Shown here piece after piece: positions 1-8,595 of a DNA stretch of 64,000 bases. The DNA is from an uncultured Pelagibacteraceae bacterium (GTDB taxonomy: Bacteria > Pseudomonadota > Alphaproteobacteria > Pelagibacterales > Pelagibacteraceae): contig CACENW010000005.1 in NCBI GenBank assembly GCA_902560805.1, forward strand, positions 28,852-92,851, read 5' to 3'. A program made the translations under genes and the position numbers. Position 1 is the first letter of the stretch. Each line of letters starts with the position of its first letter. Under the pieces are notes generated by a model. That model was not told the origin of the DNA. It made no database searches and saw only the letters and a list, made by a program, of their open reading frames with translations.

Positions 1-1
1 A

Positions 2-1174
2 GTTCCAGAAACTTTTGCTTTTCCAATATCCCCACAAGGAATAAGAGTTTCAAGCTACAATAAACCAGTTCAAATGGTTATTTATGGAACGAGCTATGAG
101 GAATTAGAAGACATTCAAAACAGTGTACTTAGAGAATTAAGAAAAAATAGAAACATGTTCAGAATTGAAAGTGATTACACAAAAAACAAACCTGAAGTTA
201 AATTAATCACTAACAAGAATCGAGCCAATGACTTAGGTGTATCTACAGAGAATATTGGTAGAACCCTTGAGACACTTTATGGGGGAAAAAGAGTTACTTC
301 CTTTAGTAAGGAAGGAAGAGAATACCCTATAATCTTACAGCAATATTTAGCTGATAGACGTGACCAAGACGGCTTATCAAAAATATTTGTAAGATCTGAA
401 ACAACAGGAAAACTAGTTTCTGTGGCAAGTCTTGTGGAATTTGAGGAAAAGGGAACTGCGGAGGCATTACCAAGATACAATCGACAAAGAGCTGTTACAA
501 TTTCAGCTGCACTTTCAGAAAATTATACTCTTACTGAAGCTGTAAAATATTTAGAAGATGTAATGATAAAAGTTGCACCCCAAAACCAGATTACTTGGAA
601 AGGAAAATCAGAAGAATTAAAAGAAACTACAAATGAAATATATTTGATTTTTGCTTTAGCTTTATTGACTGCTTATTTAGTAATGGCAGCAACATTTAAC
701 TCTTTTGTTCACCCTTTCATAATTATTTTAACGGTTCCTTTGGCTGTATTTGGTGGTTTAGTTTTTATTTTATTTTTAAATAGTTCAGTCAATATTTTTT
801 CACAAATTGCCCTTATCATTCTTATTGGTATTTCAACAAAGAATAGTATTTTAATCGTTGATTATACTAATCAAATAAGAACGACAGGTGTTAAAATTCA
901 AGAAGCAATATTGAAAGCCTGTAAGCTTAGAATAAGACCTATCATAATGACATCATTAAGTACTATGATTGCAATGATACCTTTGGTTGTAGGAAATATA
1001 GGTCCTGGTGCCGGTGAAGGATCGAGATTAGCTGTTGGTGCAACTATTTTGGGTGGAATGATTATATCAACATTCTTTACTCTATATGTAACTCCAACAA
1101 TGTATTTGGCATTAGCGAAAAACACCAAACGGATTGATGCAGTAGATATAGAGCTGAAAAAACAATTAAATTAA
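2..1174 (+). CDS. RND efflux transporter permease, C-terminal part (5' end outside window)
   Basis: This is the C-terminal ~390 residues of an inner-membrane RND permease of the AcrB/MdtB type, which exports hydrophobic compounds using the proton gradient together with a periplasmic adaptor and an outer-membrane channel. The reading frame is open from base 2, so the gene starts upstream. The first ~190 residues look like the second periplasmic porter region. They are followed by hydrophobic segments containing the typical 'MAATFNSF.HPFIIILTVPLA' and 'GISTKNSILIVDY' stretches of the second membrane domain. Substrate cannot be told from this part. The stop overlaps the end of the convergent lytic transglycosylase gene by 4 bases. 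Confidence 0.9.
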   Translation, partial: VPETFAFPISPQGIRVSSYNKPVQMVIYGTSYEELEDIQNSVLRELRKNRNMFRIESDYTKNKPEVKLITNKNRANDLGVSTENIGRTLETLYGGKRVTSFSKEGREYPIILQQYLADRRDQDGLSKIFVRSETTGKLVSVASLVEFEEKGTAEALPRYNRQRAVTISAALSENYTLTEAVKYLEDVMIKVAPQNQITWKGKSEELKETTNEIYLIFALALLTAYLVMAATFNSFVHPFIIILTVPLAVFGGLVFILFLNSSVNIFSQIALIILIGISTKNSILIVDYTNQIRTTGVKIQEAILKACKLRIRPIIMTSLSTMIAMIPLVVGNIGPGAGEGSRLAVGATILGGMIISTFFTLYVTPTMYLALAKNTKRIDAVDIELKKQLN

Positions 1175-1770
1175 AAAATAATATACTTAGTTGTGGTTAA
1201 TTTATTTTTACATTCTGATAATTGTTTTTTGTAAATATTTGACTGTTTTTCAACTCTTTTAGCTAAATTAATAACCTTGTTATTTTTTTTATAATTTTTG
1301 TAATTACCCCACCCTTCGTGATATGCAATATATTGTCTAAACGCATCTTTCTTTGAAACTTTTAAAATTTTCTCGGTTTTGTTTGTATACCAACCAATAA
1401 AATCTACACTATCTTTAAACCTTGTTCTTGTTGCAAATTTATTTCCTGTTTCTTCTTTATATTGTTTCCATGTACCTCTGATCGCTTGAGAATATCCAAA
1501 AGAACTAGATGGTCTTTTATAAGGGACAACTTTAAATATTTTTTGTCTTGGAGGTTTTGCCAGCCAATCAAAGCTAGATTCCATTTTTATTATAGCTAAC
1601 TGTAAATGTATAGGTGTGCCCCACTTAGATTCTGTTTTTTTAGCATGTTTGTACCATAAATATCTATCATTAAATATTGAGCAACCATCAGACACATTTT
1701 TTGGTATTGAAGAACAACCACTTAAAAATATAATAAAAATAAATATATAAATACTTCTAATATTTTTCAT
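1171..1770 (-). CDS. Lytic transglycosylase-like lipoprotein
   Basis: Likely membrane-anchored murein lytic transglycosylase (SLT fold), cleaving the glycan strand to release anhydro-muropeptides. The N-terminus has a lipoprotein signal peptide with a hydrophobic run and lipobox L-S-G-C (lipidated Cys about residue 19). An SLT-like core follows: 'KMESSF' around residue 64 gives the presumed catalytic Glu, then 'SFGYSQAIRGTW' and 'YHEGWGNY', which fit the G-x-x-Q and Y-A/H-x-G motifs. At 199 residues it is short, consisting of little more than the catalytic domain. Start is an ATG that overlaps the upstream VanZ-like gene by 14 bases, so the two are probably co-transcribed. Exact family (MltC-like or other) is not certain. 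Confidence 0.75.
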   Translation of the reverse strand: MKNIRSIYIFIFIIFLSGCSSIPKNVSDGCSIFNDRYLWYKHAKKTESKWGTPIHLQLAIIKMESSFDWLAKPPRQKIFKVVPYKRPSSSFGYSQAIRGTWKQYKEETGNKFATRTRFKDSVDFIGWYTNKTEKILKVSKKDAFRQYIAYHEGWGNYKNYKKNNKVINLAKRVEKQSNIYKKQLSECKNKLTTTKYIIF

Positions 1771-2146
1771 TTTTTTTTAATAAAAAACTTATGATAACAA
1801 TTATAACAACACCAATTAAGTTTCCAAATAAATCAGATAATTGAAAACTTCTTTCTGGAATTAATAAGTGTAAAAACTCTAAAATTATTGAAAGTAAAAT
1901 CAAATAAATACTTATTGCTTTAAATTGTTCTGTTTTATTAAATGTAAAAAATCCAACTGCAGAAATAATTAAAAAAGCATACAAATGGTTTGTAGAAATC
2001 CAAAAATCTGGCGTGATTTGTGGTTGTTTTTTTATGTCATTGTATAAAAAATACCCCAATATACTTCCAGGAAACAAATACAGAAAAATTAATACAAAGT
2101 TTAATAAATAAAAGATGAACTTATATCTTGAAAATATAATAATCAT
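1757..2146 (-). CDS. VanZ-like small integral membrane protein
   Basis: About 130 residues with four predicted membrane helices, resembling the VanZ-like family. The C-terminal helices carry the family's charged-residue pattern: 'SIILEFLHLLIPERSFQLSDLFGNLIGVVI' region, with E-F-x-H/Q...R...D-x-x-x-N. Function of the family is poorly defined (VanZ itself gives low-level teicoplanin resistance), so no role is claimed. The frame can be extended to a TTG at 2170, but the ATG at 2146 is preferred because the TTG would leave only 21 bases before the divergent gpmA. It runs into the lytic transglycosylase gene with a 14-base overlap, suggesting a cell-envelope context. Confidence 0.65.
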   Translation of the reverse strand: MIIIFSRYKFIFYLLNFVLIFLYLFPGSILGYFLYNDIKKQPQITPDFWISTNHLYAFLIISAVGFFTFNKTEQFKAISIYLILLSIILEFLHLLIPERSFQLSDLFGNLIGVVIIVIISFLLKKNEKY

Positions 2147-2191
2147 TAATGTAATAGTTTTATTTATCAAATTGATCTAAAAGATAAACAA

Positions 2192-2902
2192 ATGAGTTAT
2201 TTAATCTTAGTAAGACACGGTCAAAGTGTTTGGAATTTAGAAAAAAAATTTACAGGATGGGTAGATGTTGATTTGACAGAAAATGGCAAATCTGAAGCAA
2301 AAAAAGCAGGTGAATTAATTAATAAAAATAACCTTACAATAGATCTTTATTTCTCATCTGTTCAATTAAGAGCCAAAAATACATTAAAAATAATTCAAGG
2401 AGAATTAAAGAACAATAAAGTTCCTAGTGAGGCATGGGAATTAAACGAAAGACATTATGGTGCACTTACTGGTCTAAACAAAGACGAAATGAAGGTAAAA
2501 TTAGGGGAAGATAAGGTACATCAGTTTAGAAGGTCTTGGGATTTAAGACCTGATCCTCTAGGCAAACAAAATCCATATCATCCATCTAATATAGAAATTT
2601 ATAAAAATATTCCTGAAGATAAAATTCCTAGTACAGAGTCTCTAAAAGACACTTATGAGAGAGTAATAGATTTTTACAAAAAGAAAATTGAAATCATAAA
2701 TGATAAAAATATTTTAATTTCTGCACATGGAAATTCAATTAGAGCCCTTTGCAAGTACTTATTTAATTTGGATAATGATGTAATTTCAAAATTAGAAATA
2801 CCAACAGGTAATCCTTTACTCATTGAAGTAAATGGAGATAAAAAAGTTTTAAGTGCTAAATATTTAGACTCTGGTAGAGCTAAAGATCTTTTAGTTTTCT
2901 GA
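2192..2902 (+). CDS. gpmA: 2,3-bisphosphoglycerate-dependent phosphoglycerate mutase
   Basis: Interconverts 3-phosphoglycerate and 2-phosphoglycerate in lower glycolysis/gluconeogenesis. The sequence shows the phosphohistidine motif L-V-R-H-G-Q-S (His about residue 9), 'GWVDVDLTENG', 'ELNERHYGALTGLNK', 'RSWDLRPDPL' and the second catalytic histidine in 'ISAHGNSIRAL' (about residue 180). At 236 residues it is the usual size for the dPGM class and clearly not the Mn-dependent GpmI type. It stands alone on the plus strand and overlaps the 3' end of the convergent nucleotidyltransferase gene by 23 bases. Confidence 0.95.
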   Translation: MSYLILVRHGQSVWNLEKKFTGWVDVDLTENGKSEAKKAGELINKNNLTIDLYFSSVQLRAKNTLKIIQGELKNNKVPSEAWELNERHYGALTGLNKDEMKVKLGEDKVHQFRRSWDLRPDPLGKQNPYHPSNIEIYKNIPEDKIPSTESLKDTYERVIDFYKKKIEIINDKNILISAHGNSIRALCKYLFNLDNDVISKLEIPTGNPLLIEVNGDKKVLSAKYLDSGRAKDLLVF

Positions 2903-3569
2903 AGATTTCCAAGTTAGTTAAATGATAAAAATTTTGTTTGCTTTCATATCCATGTAAATCTTTGGAATCAATCAATTTGTCCCAAATTTTAGAGATTGAA
3001 AATTTTTCATTAGTTTCATTTTTAAATAATTTTTTACTTAATATCTGACAGCCGATGTAAATATAATTTTTATCTAATTCCTTAGTAATAAGATTATTTT
3101 CTAAATTGAAATCACCCTTTAAATTTTTATCAAAACTTAAATTTTTGTTTACTAATAAAAGAATATTTTTTAATTTTTCACTAAAATAGAACTCTTCCAT
3201 TTTATTAATTTCATCAAAATACTCCTTTGTCCAAACAGTATCAGGATTAAAAACTATAAAATCATTTTCATTAGAATGCTTAATTAAATTTGAAATACCG
3301 CCTCCAGTATCTAAAATTTGTTTTCCATCTTCTATAATTTCAATATCAATATCGAAATTATTGTCTTTAAAAAATTTTGGAAAATGATCTTTTAAATAAA
3401 ACGAATTTATTAAAATTTTCTTAATTCCCAAACTTTTAATCAATTGGATGCACCTTTCTAATATTGTTACATTATGTAACTCTAACAATGGTTTGGGTGT
3501 ATCTAATGTTATTGGGTTTAATCTTTTTCCATATCCTGCACATAATATTAACGCTGTATTTATTTTCAT
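2880..3569 (-). CDS. murU: Sugar-1-phosphate nucleotidyltransferase, MurU-like
   Basis: Likely N-acetylmuramate-1-phosphate uridylyltransferase (MurU), which makes UDP-MurNAc in the peptidoglycan-recycling shortcut. Visible are the nucleotidyltransferase signature 'LCAGYGKRLNPIT..TPKPLL' at the N-terminus, 'DTGGGI' around residue 90, and 'FNPDTVW' with the metal-binding Asp near residue 110. The C-terminal W-x-D-V-G-T motif of Pseudomonas MurU is not recognisable; the aligned region reads 'FYHLTN', so activity or substrate may differ. It starts 3 bases after the AmgK-like kinase gene, the same pair order as amgK-murU elsewhere. A mannose-1-phosphate guanylyltransferase annotation is the usual alternative. 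Confidence 0.7.
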   Translation of the reverse strand: MKINTALILCAGYGKRLNPITLDTPKPLLELHNVTILERCIQLIKSLGIKKILINSFYLKDHFPKFFKDNNFDIDIEIIEDGKQILDTGGGISNLIKHSNENDFIVFNPDTVWTKEYFDEINKMEEFYFSEKLKNILLLVNKNLSFDKNLKGDFNLENNLITKELDKNYIYIGCQILSKKLFKNETNEKFSISKIWDKLIDSKDLHGYESKQNFYHLTNLEIFRKLKDL

Positions 3570-3572
3570 AAT

Positions 3573-4514
3573 TTAATTGATAAATTCTGGAAAATTGTTT
3601 CTTAATAATAATTTTATATCCTTAAAAATCTTATTCTGTTTTAATCTGTAATCTATCATTTTCCACGCATAAGGTATTAATTGAGTATATTTTTTTTTAT
3701 TATCTCTATAAGCAAGCCTTGTAAAAATTCCAATGATTTTTAAATTTCTTAGAACTGATAGTATTTCAAAGTCTTGTTTAAATTTAATTAAGCTAATTTT
3801 TTTATTGGTTTTTATGTAATAATCAAAAATCTTTTTTTTTAATCTGTTATTAGTTTTCAATCTAACATCATCTATCAATGATGCTAAATCATAAGCCTTA
3901 TTTCCAATAAGAGCGTCTTGATTGTCAATTAAACTAATTTGATTTTTAAAATACATTAAATTTGAAACATGAAAATCCCTGTGCACAAAAGTAATATTTT
4001 TATTATCAAGTTTAGATAACAATTTATTTATCTCGTTTTTAAATTTTTTTTTGAATAAAGATTTATTTTTATTTAATTTTTTTTCAACATACCAGTCACT
4101 AAAAAGTTTTGCTTCATTGTATAGAATTTTATTTTTATATAATTCAAGTTTGTAATTTTGATTTAAAAAATTTTTTATCTTTTTAGTTTTTATACTTTGT
4201 AATTTATTCAGTATATGAATAATATTTTTAAAAAATAAAAACTTATTTTTTTTTTTACTTTTTAAAACTTTAAATAATGAGACATTTCCAAAATCCTGAA
4301 TTTCAATAAAGTTTTTTTTGTAATCATGGCTAATCAGATTTGGTGCGGAAATTCTATTTTTTATTAAAATTTTGTTGACTGCATCATAAATTAATAAATT
4401 TTTTTTTTTTTCTTTTTTTGCATAAACAACAATAGAGTTATTTTTTTTACTTCTATAAAATGTCCTAAATGATGCATCCCCTTTAATTTTTTGCAAATCT
4501 TTTGAATTTTTCAT
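3573..4514 (-). CDS. amgK: Aminoglycoside phosphotransferase-family sugar kinase, AmgK-like
   Basis: Probably the cytoplasmic MurNAc/GlcNAc anomeric kinase AmgK that phosphorylates amino sugars at C1 for MurU. The kinase (APH) fold is visible from the Brenner-type catalytic motif 'FVHRDFHVSNLMY' around residue 175 (H-x-D-x-x-x-x-N) and the metal-binding segment 'SLIDNQDALIG' (IDNQD in place of IDFQD). At 313 residues it is slightly shorter than Pseudomonas AmgK. It is extremely lysine-rich, reflecting the AT bias. It lies between tsaE (12 bases upstream) and murU (3 bases downstream). The tsaE-amgK-murU order, known in other Alphaproteobacteria, is the main reason for the specific name. Confidence 0.7.
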   Translation of the reverse strand: MKNSKDLQKIKGDASFRTFYRSKKNNSIVVYAKKEKKKNLLIYDAVNKILIKNRISAPNLISHDYKKNFIEIQDFGNVSLFKVLKSKKKNKFLFFKNIIHILNKLQSIKTKKIKNFLNQNYKLELYKNKILYNEAKLFSDWYVEKKLNKNKSLFKKKFKNEINKLLSKLDNKNITFVHRDFHVSNLMYFKNQISLIDNQDALIGNKAYDLASLIDDVRLKTNNRLKKKIFDYYIKTNKKISLIKFKQDFEILSVLRNLKIIGIFTRLAYRDNKKKYTQLIPYAWKMIDYRLKQNKIFKDIKLLLRNNFPEFIN

Positions 4515-4526
4515 TCTAGTATATCC

Positions 4527-4979
4527 TTAATCAATGCCTGTGATTTCAACACTTCTATTATTTAGCTGATTTTCATAGTTAAATTTTAATACAATAACTT
4601 TTTCCTGAATATCTTTAACTAGCTCTGGCCACTCAACAAAAGTAATTAAATTATTATCTTTTTCAAATATGTTTAGATCATTTGTATCTCTTTTATTTTT
4701 AATTCTAAATAAATCGTAATGTTTTATCTTCTTAGGACCTGCTTGATATTCATTTAATAAATTAAATGTTGGACTTGAAACTTCTGTAATTGGAAAATCT
4801 GAACTTTTTTGAAATTCATTAATCAAATATTTTATAAATGTAGTTTTGCCTACACCCATTTCACCATACAAAAATATAATTTCTCCACCTTGTAAAAAAT
4901 TTTTAAAACTTTCTGCTAAAACTTTTGTTGTTTCTTCTGAACTTATATCGATCTTGCTATTTTTAATAGCGATATGCAT
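4527..4979 (-). CDS. tsaE: tRNA threonylcarbamoyladenosine biosynthesis ATPase TsaE
   Basis: ATPase subunit that works with TsaB and TsaD to put the t6A modification on ANN-decoding tRNAs. The P-loop G-E-M-G-V-G-K-T is clear, followed by '[13 protein letters not shown]', 'HYDLFRI' and 'FVEWPEL', all typical of the YjeE/TsaE family, whose usual length is about 150 residues. The frame extends to a start at 5009, but the ATG at 4979 gives a normal N-terminus and reduces the overlap with the ahcY stop to 17 bases, so it is preferred. It is translationally linked to ahcY upstream and to amgK downstream. Confidence 0.92.
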   Translation of the reverse strand: MHIAIKNSKIDISSEETTKVLAESFKNFLQGGEIIFLYGEMGVGKTTFIKYLINEFQKSSDFPITEVSSPTFNLLNEYQAGPKKIKHYDLFRIKNKRDTNDLNIFEKDNNLITFVEWPELVKDIQEKVIVLKFNYENQLNNRSVEITGID

Positions 4980-6249
4980 CTGGTTTGAATGGGCCTTCTG
5001 TTCCAACACTTATGTAATCTGCTTGTTCTTTTGATAATCTTGTTAATTTAGCCCCAACTTTTTTCAAATGTAATGTTGCTACTTTTTCATCTAAGTGCTT
5101 GGGTAAAACATAAACTTTATTTTCATAATTTTTATGGTTATGCCAAAGTTCTATTTGAGCAATTACTTGATTGGTAAAAGATGCGCTCATTACGAAACTT
5201 GGGTGTCCGGTTGCACAACCTAAATTAACTAATCTTCCCTCAGCTAAAAGGATAATTCTTTTTCCACTTGGTAATTCGATTTCGTGTACTTGGGGCTTAA
5301 CTTCCGTCCATTTATAATTTTTCAATGCCTCAACTTGAATTTCATTATCAAAATGTCCTATATTGCATAAGATTGCTCTATCTTTCATATCTCTCATATG
5401 ATCAGCTGTAACTATATCTTTATTTCCAGTTGCTGTAACAACTATGTCTGCTCTGCTAATGGCTTCTTCCATTAAAACTACTTCATAACCTTCCATTGCT
5501 GCCTGAAGTGCACAAATAGGATCTGCTTCAGTAACAAGAACTCTAGCACCACTTTGTCTTAAAGATGCGGCACTTCCTTTTCCAACGTCACCAAAACCAG
5601 CAACTATTGCAATTTTACCTGACATCATAACATCAGTAGCTCTTCTGATACCGTCAACTAAACTTTCTCTACATCCATATAAGTTATCAAATTTAGATTT
5701 CGTTACAGAGTCATTAACGTTTATTGCAGGAACTAATAGAGAATTATCTTTCTCCATTTTATTTAATGCTTTAATTCCAGTTGTAGTCTCCTCTGAAACA
5801 CCTTTGATATCTTTCATTAAATCTTTGTATTCATTGTGCATGATGGCAGTTAAATCTCCCCCATCATCTAATAACATGTTGGGTTTCCAATCAGGTTTTC
5901 CAACTATTGTTTGTTTAATACACCATAAGTACTCTTCTTCTGTTTCACCTTTCCATGCATAAACAGGAATTCCAGCTTTTGCTATTGCTGCTGCAGCATG
6001 GTCTTGTGTAGAAAATATATTGCAAGATGACCATCTTACTTCTGCTCCAAGATCTACTAATGTCTCAATTAGTACTGCCGTTTGGATAGTCATATGGAGA
6101 CATCCGATAATTCTAGCACCTTTTAAGGGCTTTTCTTTTGAATACTCTTCTCTTAATGCCATTAAACCAGGCATTTCACTTTCTGCTATAGAAATTTCTT
6201 TTCTTCCAAATTCAGCTTGAGAAATATCTTTTACTTTAAAATCATCCAT
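4963..6249 (-). CDS. ahcY: S-adenosylhomocysteine hydrolase (adenosylhomocysteinase)
   Basis: NAD-dependent enzyme that splits S-adenosylhomocysteine into homocysteine and adenosine, removing the inhibitory product of SAM methylations. Diagnostic stretches are '[20 protein letters not shown]' near the N-terminus, '[13 protein letters not shown]', the Rossmann motif '[16 protein letters not shown]', 'NIGHFDNEI' and the C-terminal lysine/tyrosine tail ending K-P-D-A-Y-R-Y. Length (428) matches the bacterial short form lacking the long insert. It lies 42 bases downstream of the chvG-like kinase gene, in the same orientation, and its stop overlaps tsaE. It links functionally to metX/metW and dmdA elsewhere in the window. 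Confidence 0.97.
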   Translation of the reverse strand: MDDFKVKDISQAEFGRKEISIAESEMPGLMALREEYSKEKPLKGARIIGCLHMTIQTAVLIETLVDLGAEVRWSSCNIFSTQDHAAAAIAKAGIPVYAWKGETEEEYLWCIKQTIVGKPDWKPNMLLDDGGDLTAIMHNEYKDLMKDIKGVSEETTTGIKALNKMEKDNSLLVPAINVNDSVTKSKFDNLYGCRESLVDGIRRATDVMMSGKIAIVAGFGDVGKGSAASLRQSGARVLVTEADPICALQAAMEGYEVVLMEEAISRADIVVTATGNKDIVTADHMRDMKDRAILCNIGHFDNEIQVEALKNYKWTEVKPQVHEIELPSGKRIILLAEGRLVNLGCATGHPSFVMSASFTNQVIAQIELWHNHKNYENKVYVLPKHLDEKVATLHLKKVGAKLTRLSKEQADYISVGTEGPFKPDAYRY

Positions 6250-6291
6250 AACGAGCTTTATACATTTAAGTTCTATTTTATCAACTAAAGA

Positions 6292-7833
6292 TTACAAACT
6301 AGGAAATTGTATTTCAATCAATGCTCCTTGCTTATCTAGCCTATTGGATGCTTCAATTTTTCCATCATGAAGTTCGACTAAATTTTTTACAATATTCAGA
6401 CCTAATCCTGAATGCTCACCAAAATTTTCTGGTCTATTACTGTAAAAACGATTAAAAATTTTTGAAGTATCTTTCTCTTTAAATCCATGTCCTTCATCTG
6501 AAATTTTAATTGTAACTTTTTTTTCTAATCCATTTGAAACGTCTACAGTTACCTCACTACCATCGTCACTAAATGAAATAGAATTATCTAATAAATTTGC
6601 AACGATTTGTTCAATCCTATTTTCAATTCCATTAATTAGATACTCTGACTTTCCATCGTTTTGATAGTTTATACTTATATTTTTTTTGAATTTATAAATG
6701 TTATTATAATCATCAACAACAGATTGGATTATTGGTTGTATATCTATTTTTTTCATTTGCTCTTTACTAAGAGCAACTTCATCTTTCAACATTTGTGAAT
6801 AATCTGTAATTAATCTTTCAATTCTTTGTACGTCATGAGTAAGAATATCTAAAAGCTTAGTCCTTTGATTTATATCTTTTGTATCTTTTAAAATTTCAGA
6901 TGCACTTTTTAAAGATGCTAGTGGATTTCTTATTTCATGAACTAAATCTGTTGAGAAATTTTCTGCATGAGAAATTCGTTTTTGCAATTCATTAGTCATA
7001 TCCTCCATTGAATTAGATAATAATCCTAATTCATCATTTCTATTCTTCAAATTTTCAATTCCTGTTTTACCAGAGTTTTTTTCTTTTACTTTGATTGTGT
7101 ATCCAACTAAGTTTTGAATTGGTTTAATAAAATATCTGCTAAGTACAAAAGAAAAAATTAAAATTACAAAACCAACTGATATAGCCGTTCTAATTACAAA
7201 TGCTCTTCTCTCATCTATAGCTGTCTTAATCTCATTGGCGTTCTCAGAGATAACTATAAAACCTAAATCATTTTCATCACTTTTTACATTTTTAACTGTT
7301 GTAACTTTAAATTGATTTAAATTATCTTCTGTAAAAGTATAATAATTTCCATAGTTATCTGAATTTTTATATCTTTCTAATAAATCTTTAAATGAAGCCT
7401 TTGTTTCATTATTTTGAAAAGAATTATTTTCTTTGTTTTCATCTTCCTTAACTTCATCACTCAAACTTTCAAATTCAATTTTATCTAATCGTGTTGAAAA
7501 AGATCGTGGATCAAGATCTAAAGTATCAGTATCACCAATTAATTCTAATTTATTGTCAAAGAAAATAACTCTGTCTAAATTTTGAAAAATAAATCTTGTA
7601 GAAAATAAAAATTTTCTAATATCATTTTCCTGAAATTTTATATTCAATCTTTTAATATTATCAGTCGTATTATTAATAATATTAATATGATCTTCAGATT
7701 TTTTTTTTAATAAACTTGATTCAATATTTGTAAGATAAGTAATTGTAAATAAACCAATAATTGTAAATATTACTAAGTTTATAAAAAGAAATTTTTTAAG
7801 TATTGAAAGTGTCTTTAAGTATTTACTAAACAT
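6292..7833 (-). CDS. chvG: Sensor histidine kinase, ChvG/BvrS-like
   Basis: Membrane-bound sensor kinase, most likely the ChvG (BvrS/ExoS) type that controls envelope and acid/stress responses in Alphaproteobacteria. Order of domains: membrane helix about residues 14-34, a periplasmic region to ~210 with an acidic asparagine-rich insert, second helix ~214-233, HAMP, HisKA with 'DLVHEIRNPLASLK' (phospho-His about residue 298), then HATPase with 'NRIEQIVANLLDNSISFS', 'DEGHGF' and 'SGLGLNIV'. Start ATG overlaps the stop of the response regulator by one base (TGATG), so translation is coupled. Signal unknown. The chvIG-ahcY neighbourhood supports the ChvG assignment. Confidence 0.85.
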   Translation of the reverse strand: MFSKYLKTLSILKKFLFINLVIFTIIGLFTITYLTNIESSLLKKKSEDHINIINNTTDNIKRLNIKFQENDIRKFLFSTRFIFQNLDRVIFFDNKLELIGDTDTLDLDPRSFSTRLDKIEFESLSDEVKEDENKENNSFQNNETKASFKDLLERYKNSDNYGNYYTFTEDNLNQFKVTTVKNVKSDENDLGFIVISENANEIKTAIDERRAFVIRTAISVGFVILIFSFVLSRYFIKPIQNLVGYTIKVKEKNSGKTGIENLKNRNDELGLLSNSMEDMTNELQKRISHAENFSTDLVHEIRNPLASLKSASEILKDTKDINQRTKLLDILTHDVQRIERLITDYSQMLKDEVALSKEQMKKIDIQPIIQSVVDDYNNIYKFKKNISINYQNDGKSEYLINGIENRIEQIVANLLDNSISFSDDGSEVTVDVSNGLEKKVTIKISDEGHGFKEKDTSKIFNRFYSNRPENFGEHSGLGLNIVKNLVELHDGKIEASNRLDKQGALIEIQFPSL

Positions 7834-8540
7834 CAGCTAACATTCCATCTATATCCACTACCATATCTAGTTTCAATAGCTGAAAAATCAGGATCTACTT
7901 TTTTGAATTTTTTTCTTATTCTTTTGACGTGACTATCAATAGTTCTGTCTTCTATATCTGTATCTTCTCTATAAGCAATATCCATTAGCTGAGCTCTTTC
8001 TTTGATTATCCCAGGTCTTTTAGCCAATTCTTTAACAATCAAAAATTCAGTAGTTGTTAATTTGTCTGGTAATTGTTTACCATTCCACTCGCATTCAAGC
8101 TGAGATGGGTCAAGTTTTAATCTACCATGCGAAATTAAGCTTTTATTTTCTTCTAATATATTGTTTGAGTCTTTTTTTCTTAACTGAACTCTTATTCTTT
8201 CAATCAAAACTTTAATTGAAAAACCTCCTGATTTTTTTACAAAATCATCTGCACCTAATTTTAATCCTAGTAACTCATCAATTTCATCATCTTTAGAAGT
8301 TAAAAATATTACTGGAAGTGAAGTTTTTTTTCTTAATTTTTTAAGTAATTCTTCTCCATCCATTTTTGGCATTTTAATATCAATTACTGCTAAGTCAGGT
8401 GGCATTCTAGTAAGGCCGATTAATGCACTCTCTCCATCAATATATGTTTGAACTTTGAAACCCTCTTTTTCTAAAGCAATACTAAGACTTGTTAGTATGT
8501 TTCTATCGTCATCAATTAAAGCTATAGTTTGTGTTTGCAT
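7833..8540 (-). CDS. chvI: DNA-binding response regulator, ChvI/BvrR-like (OmpR family)
   Basis: Two-component response regulator partnered with the kinase encoded immediately downstream. The receiver domain (residues ~5-120) has the acidic pocket 'IDDDRN', the phosphoacceptor Asp in 'AVIDIKMPKMDG' and the conserved Lys in 'VIFLTSKDDE'. The C-terminal ~100 residues form an OmpR/PhoB winged helix, with 'LTTTEFLIVKELAKRPG' and the recognition region 'DRTIDSHVKRIRKKF' ending 'RYGSGYRW'. Length (235) is typical. It is the first gene of a run chvI-chvG-ahcY-tsaE-amgK-murU; 55 bases separate it from the end of polA, enough for its own promoter. Confidence 0.88.
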   Translation of the reverse strand: MQTQTIALIDDDRNILTSLSIALEKEGFKVQTYIDGESALIGLTRMPPDLAVIDIKMPKMDGEELLKKLRKKTSLPVIFLTSKDDEIDELLGLKLGADDFVKKSGGFSIKVLIERIRVQLRKKDSNNILEENKSLISHGRLKLDPSQLECEWNGKQLPDKLTTTEFLIVKELAKRPGIIKERAQLMDIAYREDTDIEDRTIDSHVKRIRKKFKKVDPDFSAIETRYGSGYRWNVS

Positions 8541-8595
8541 TCTTATTTTTTATATAAAAATATTAAATTGTTCTAAATTAGGCAATTAAATATAA

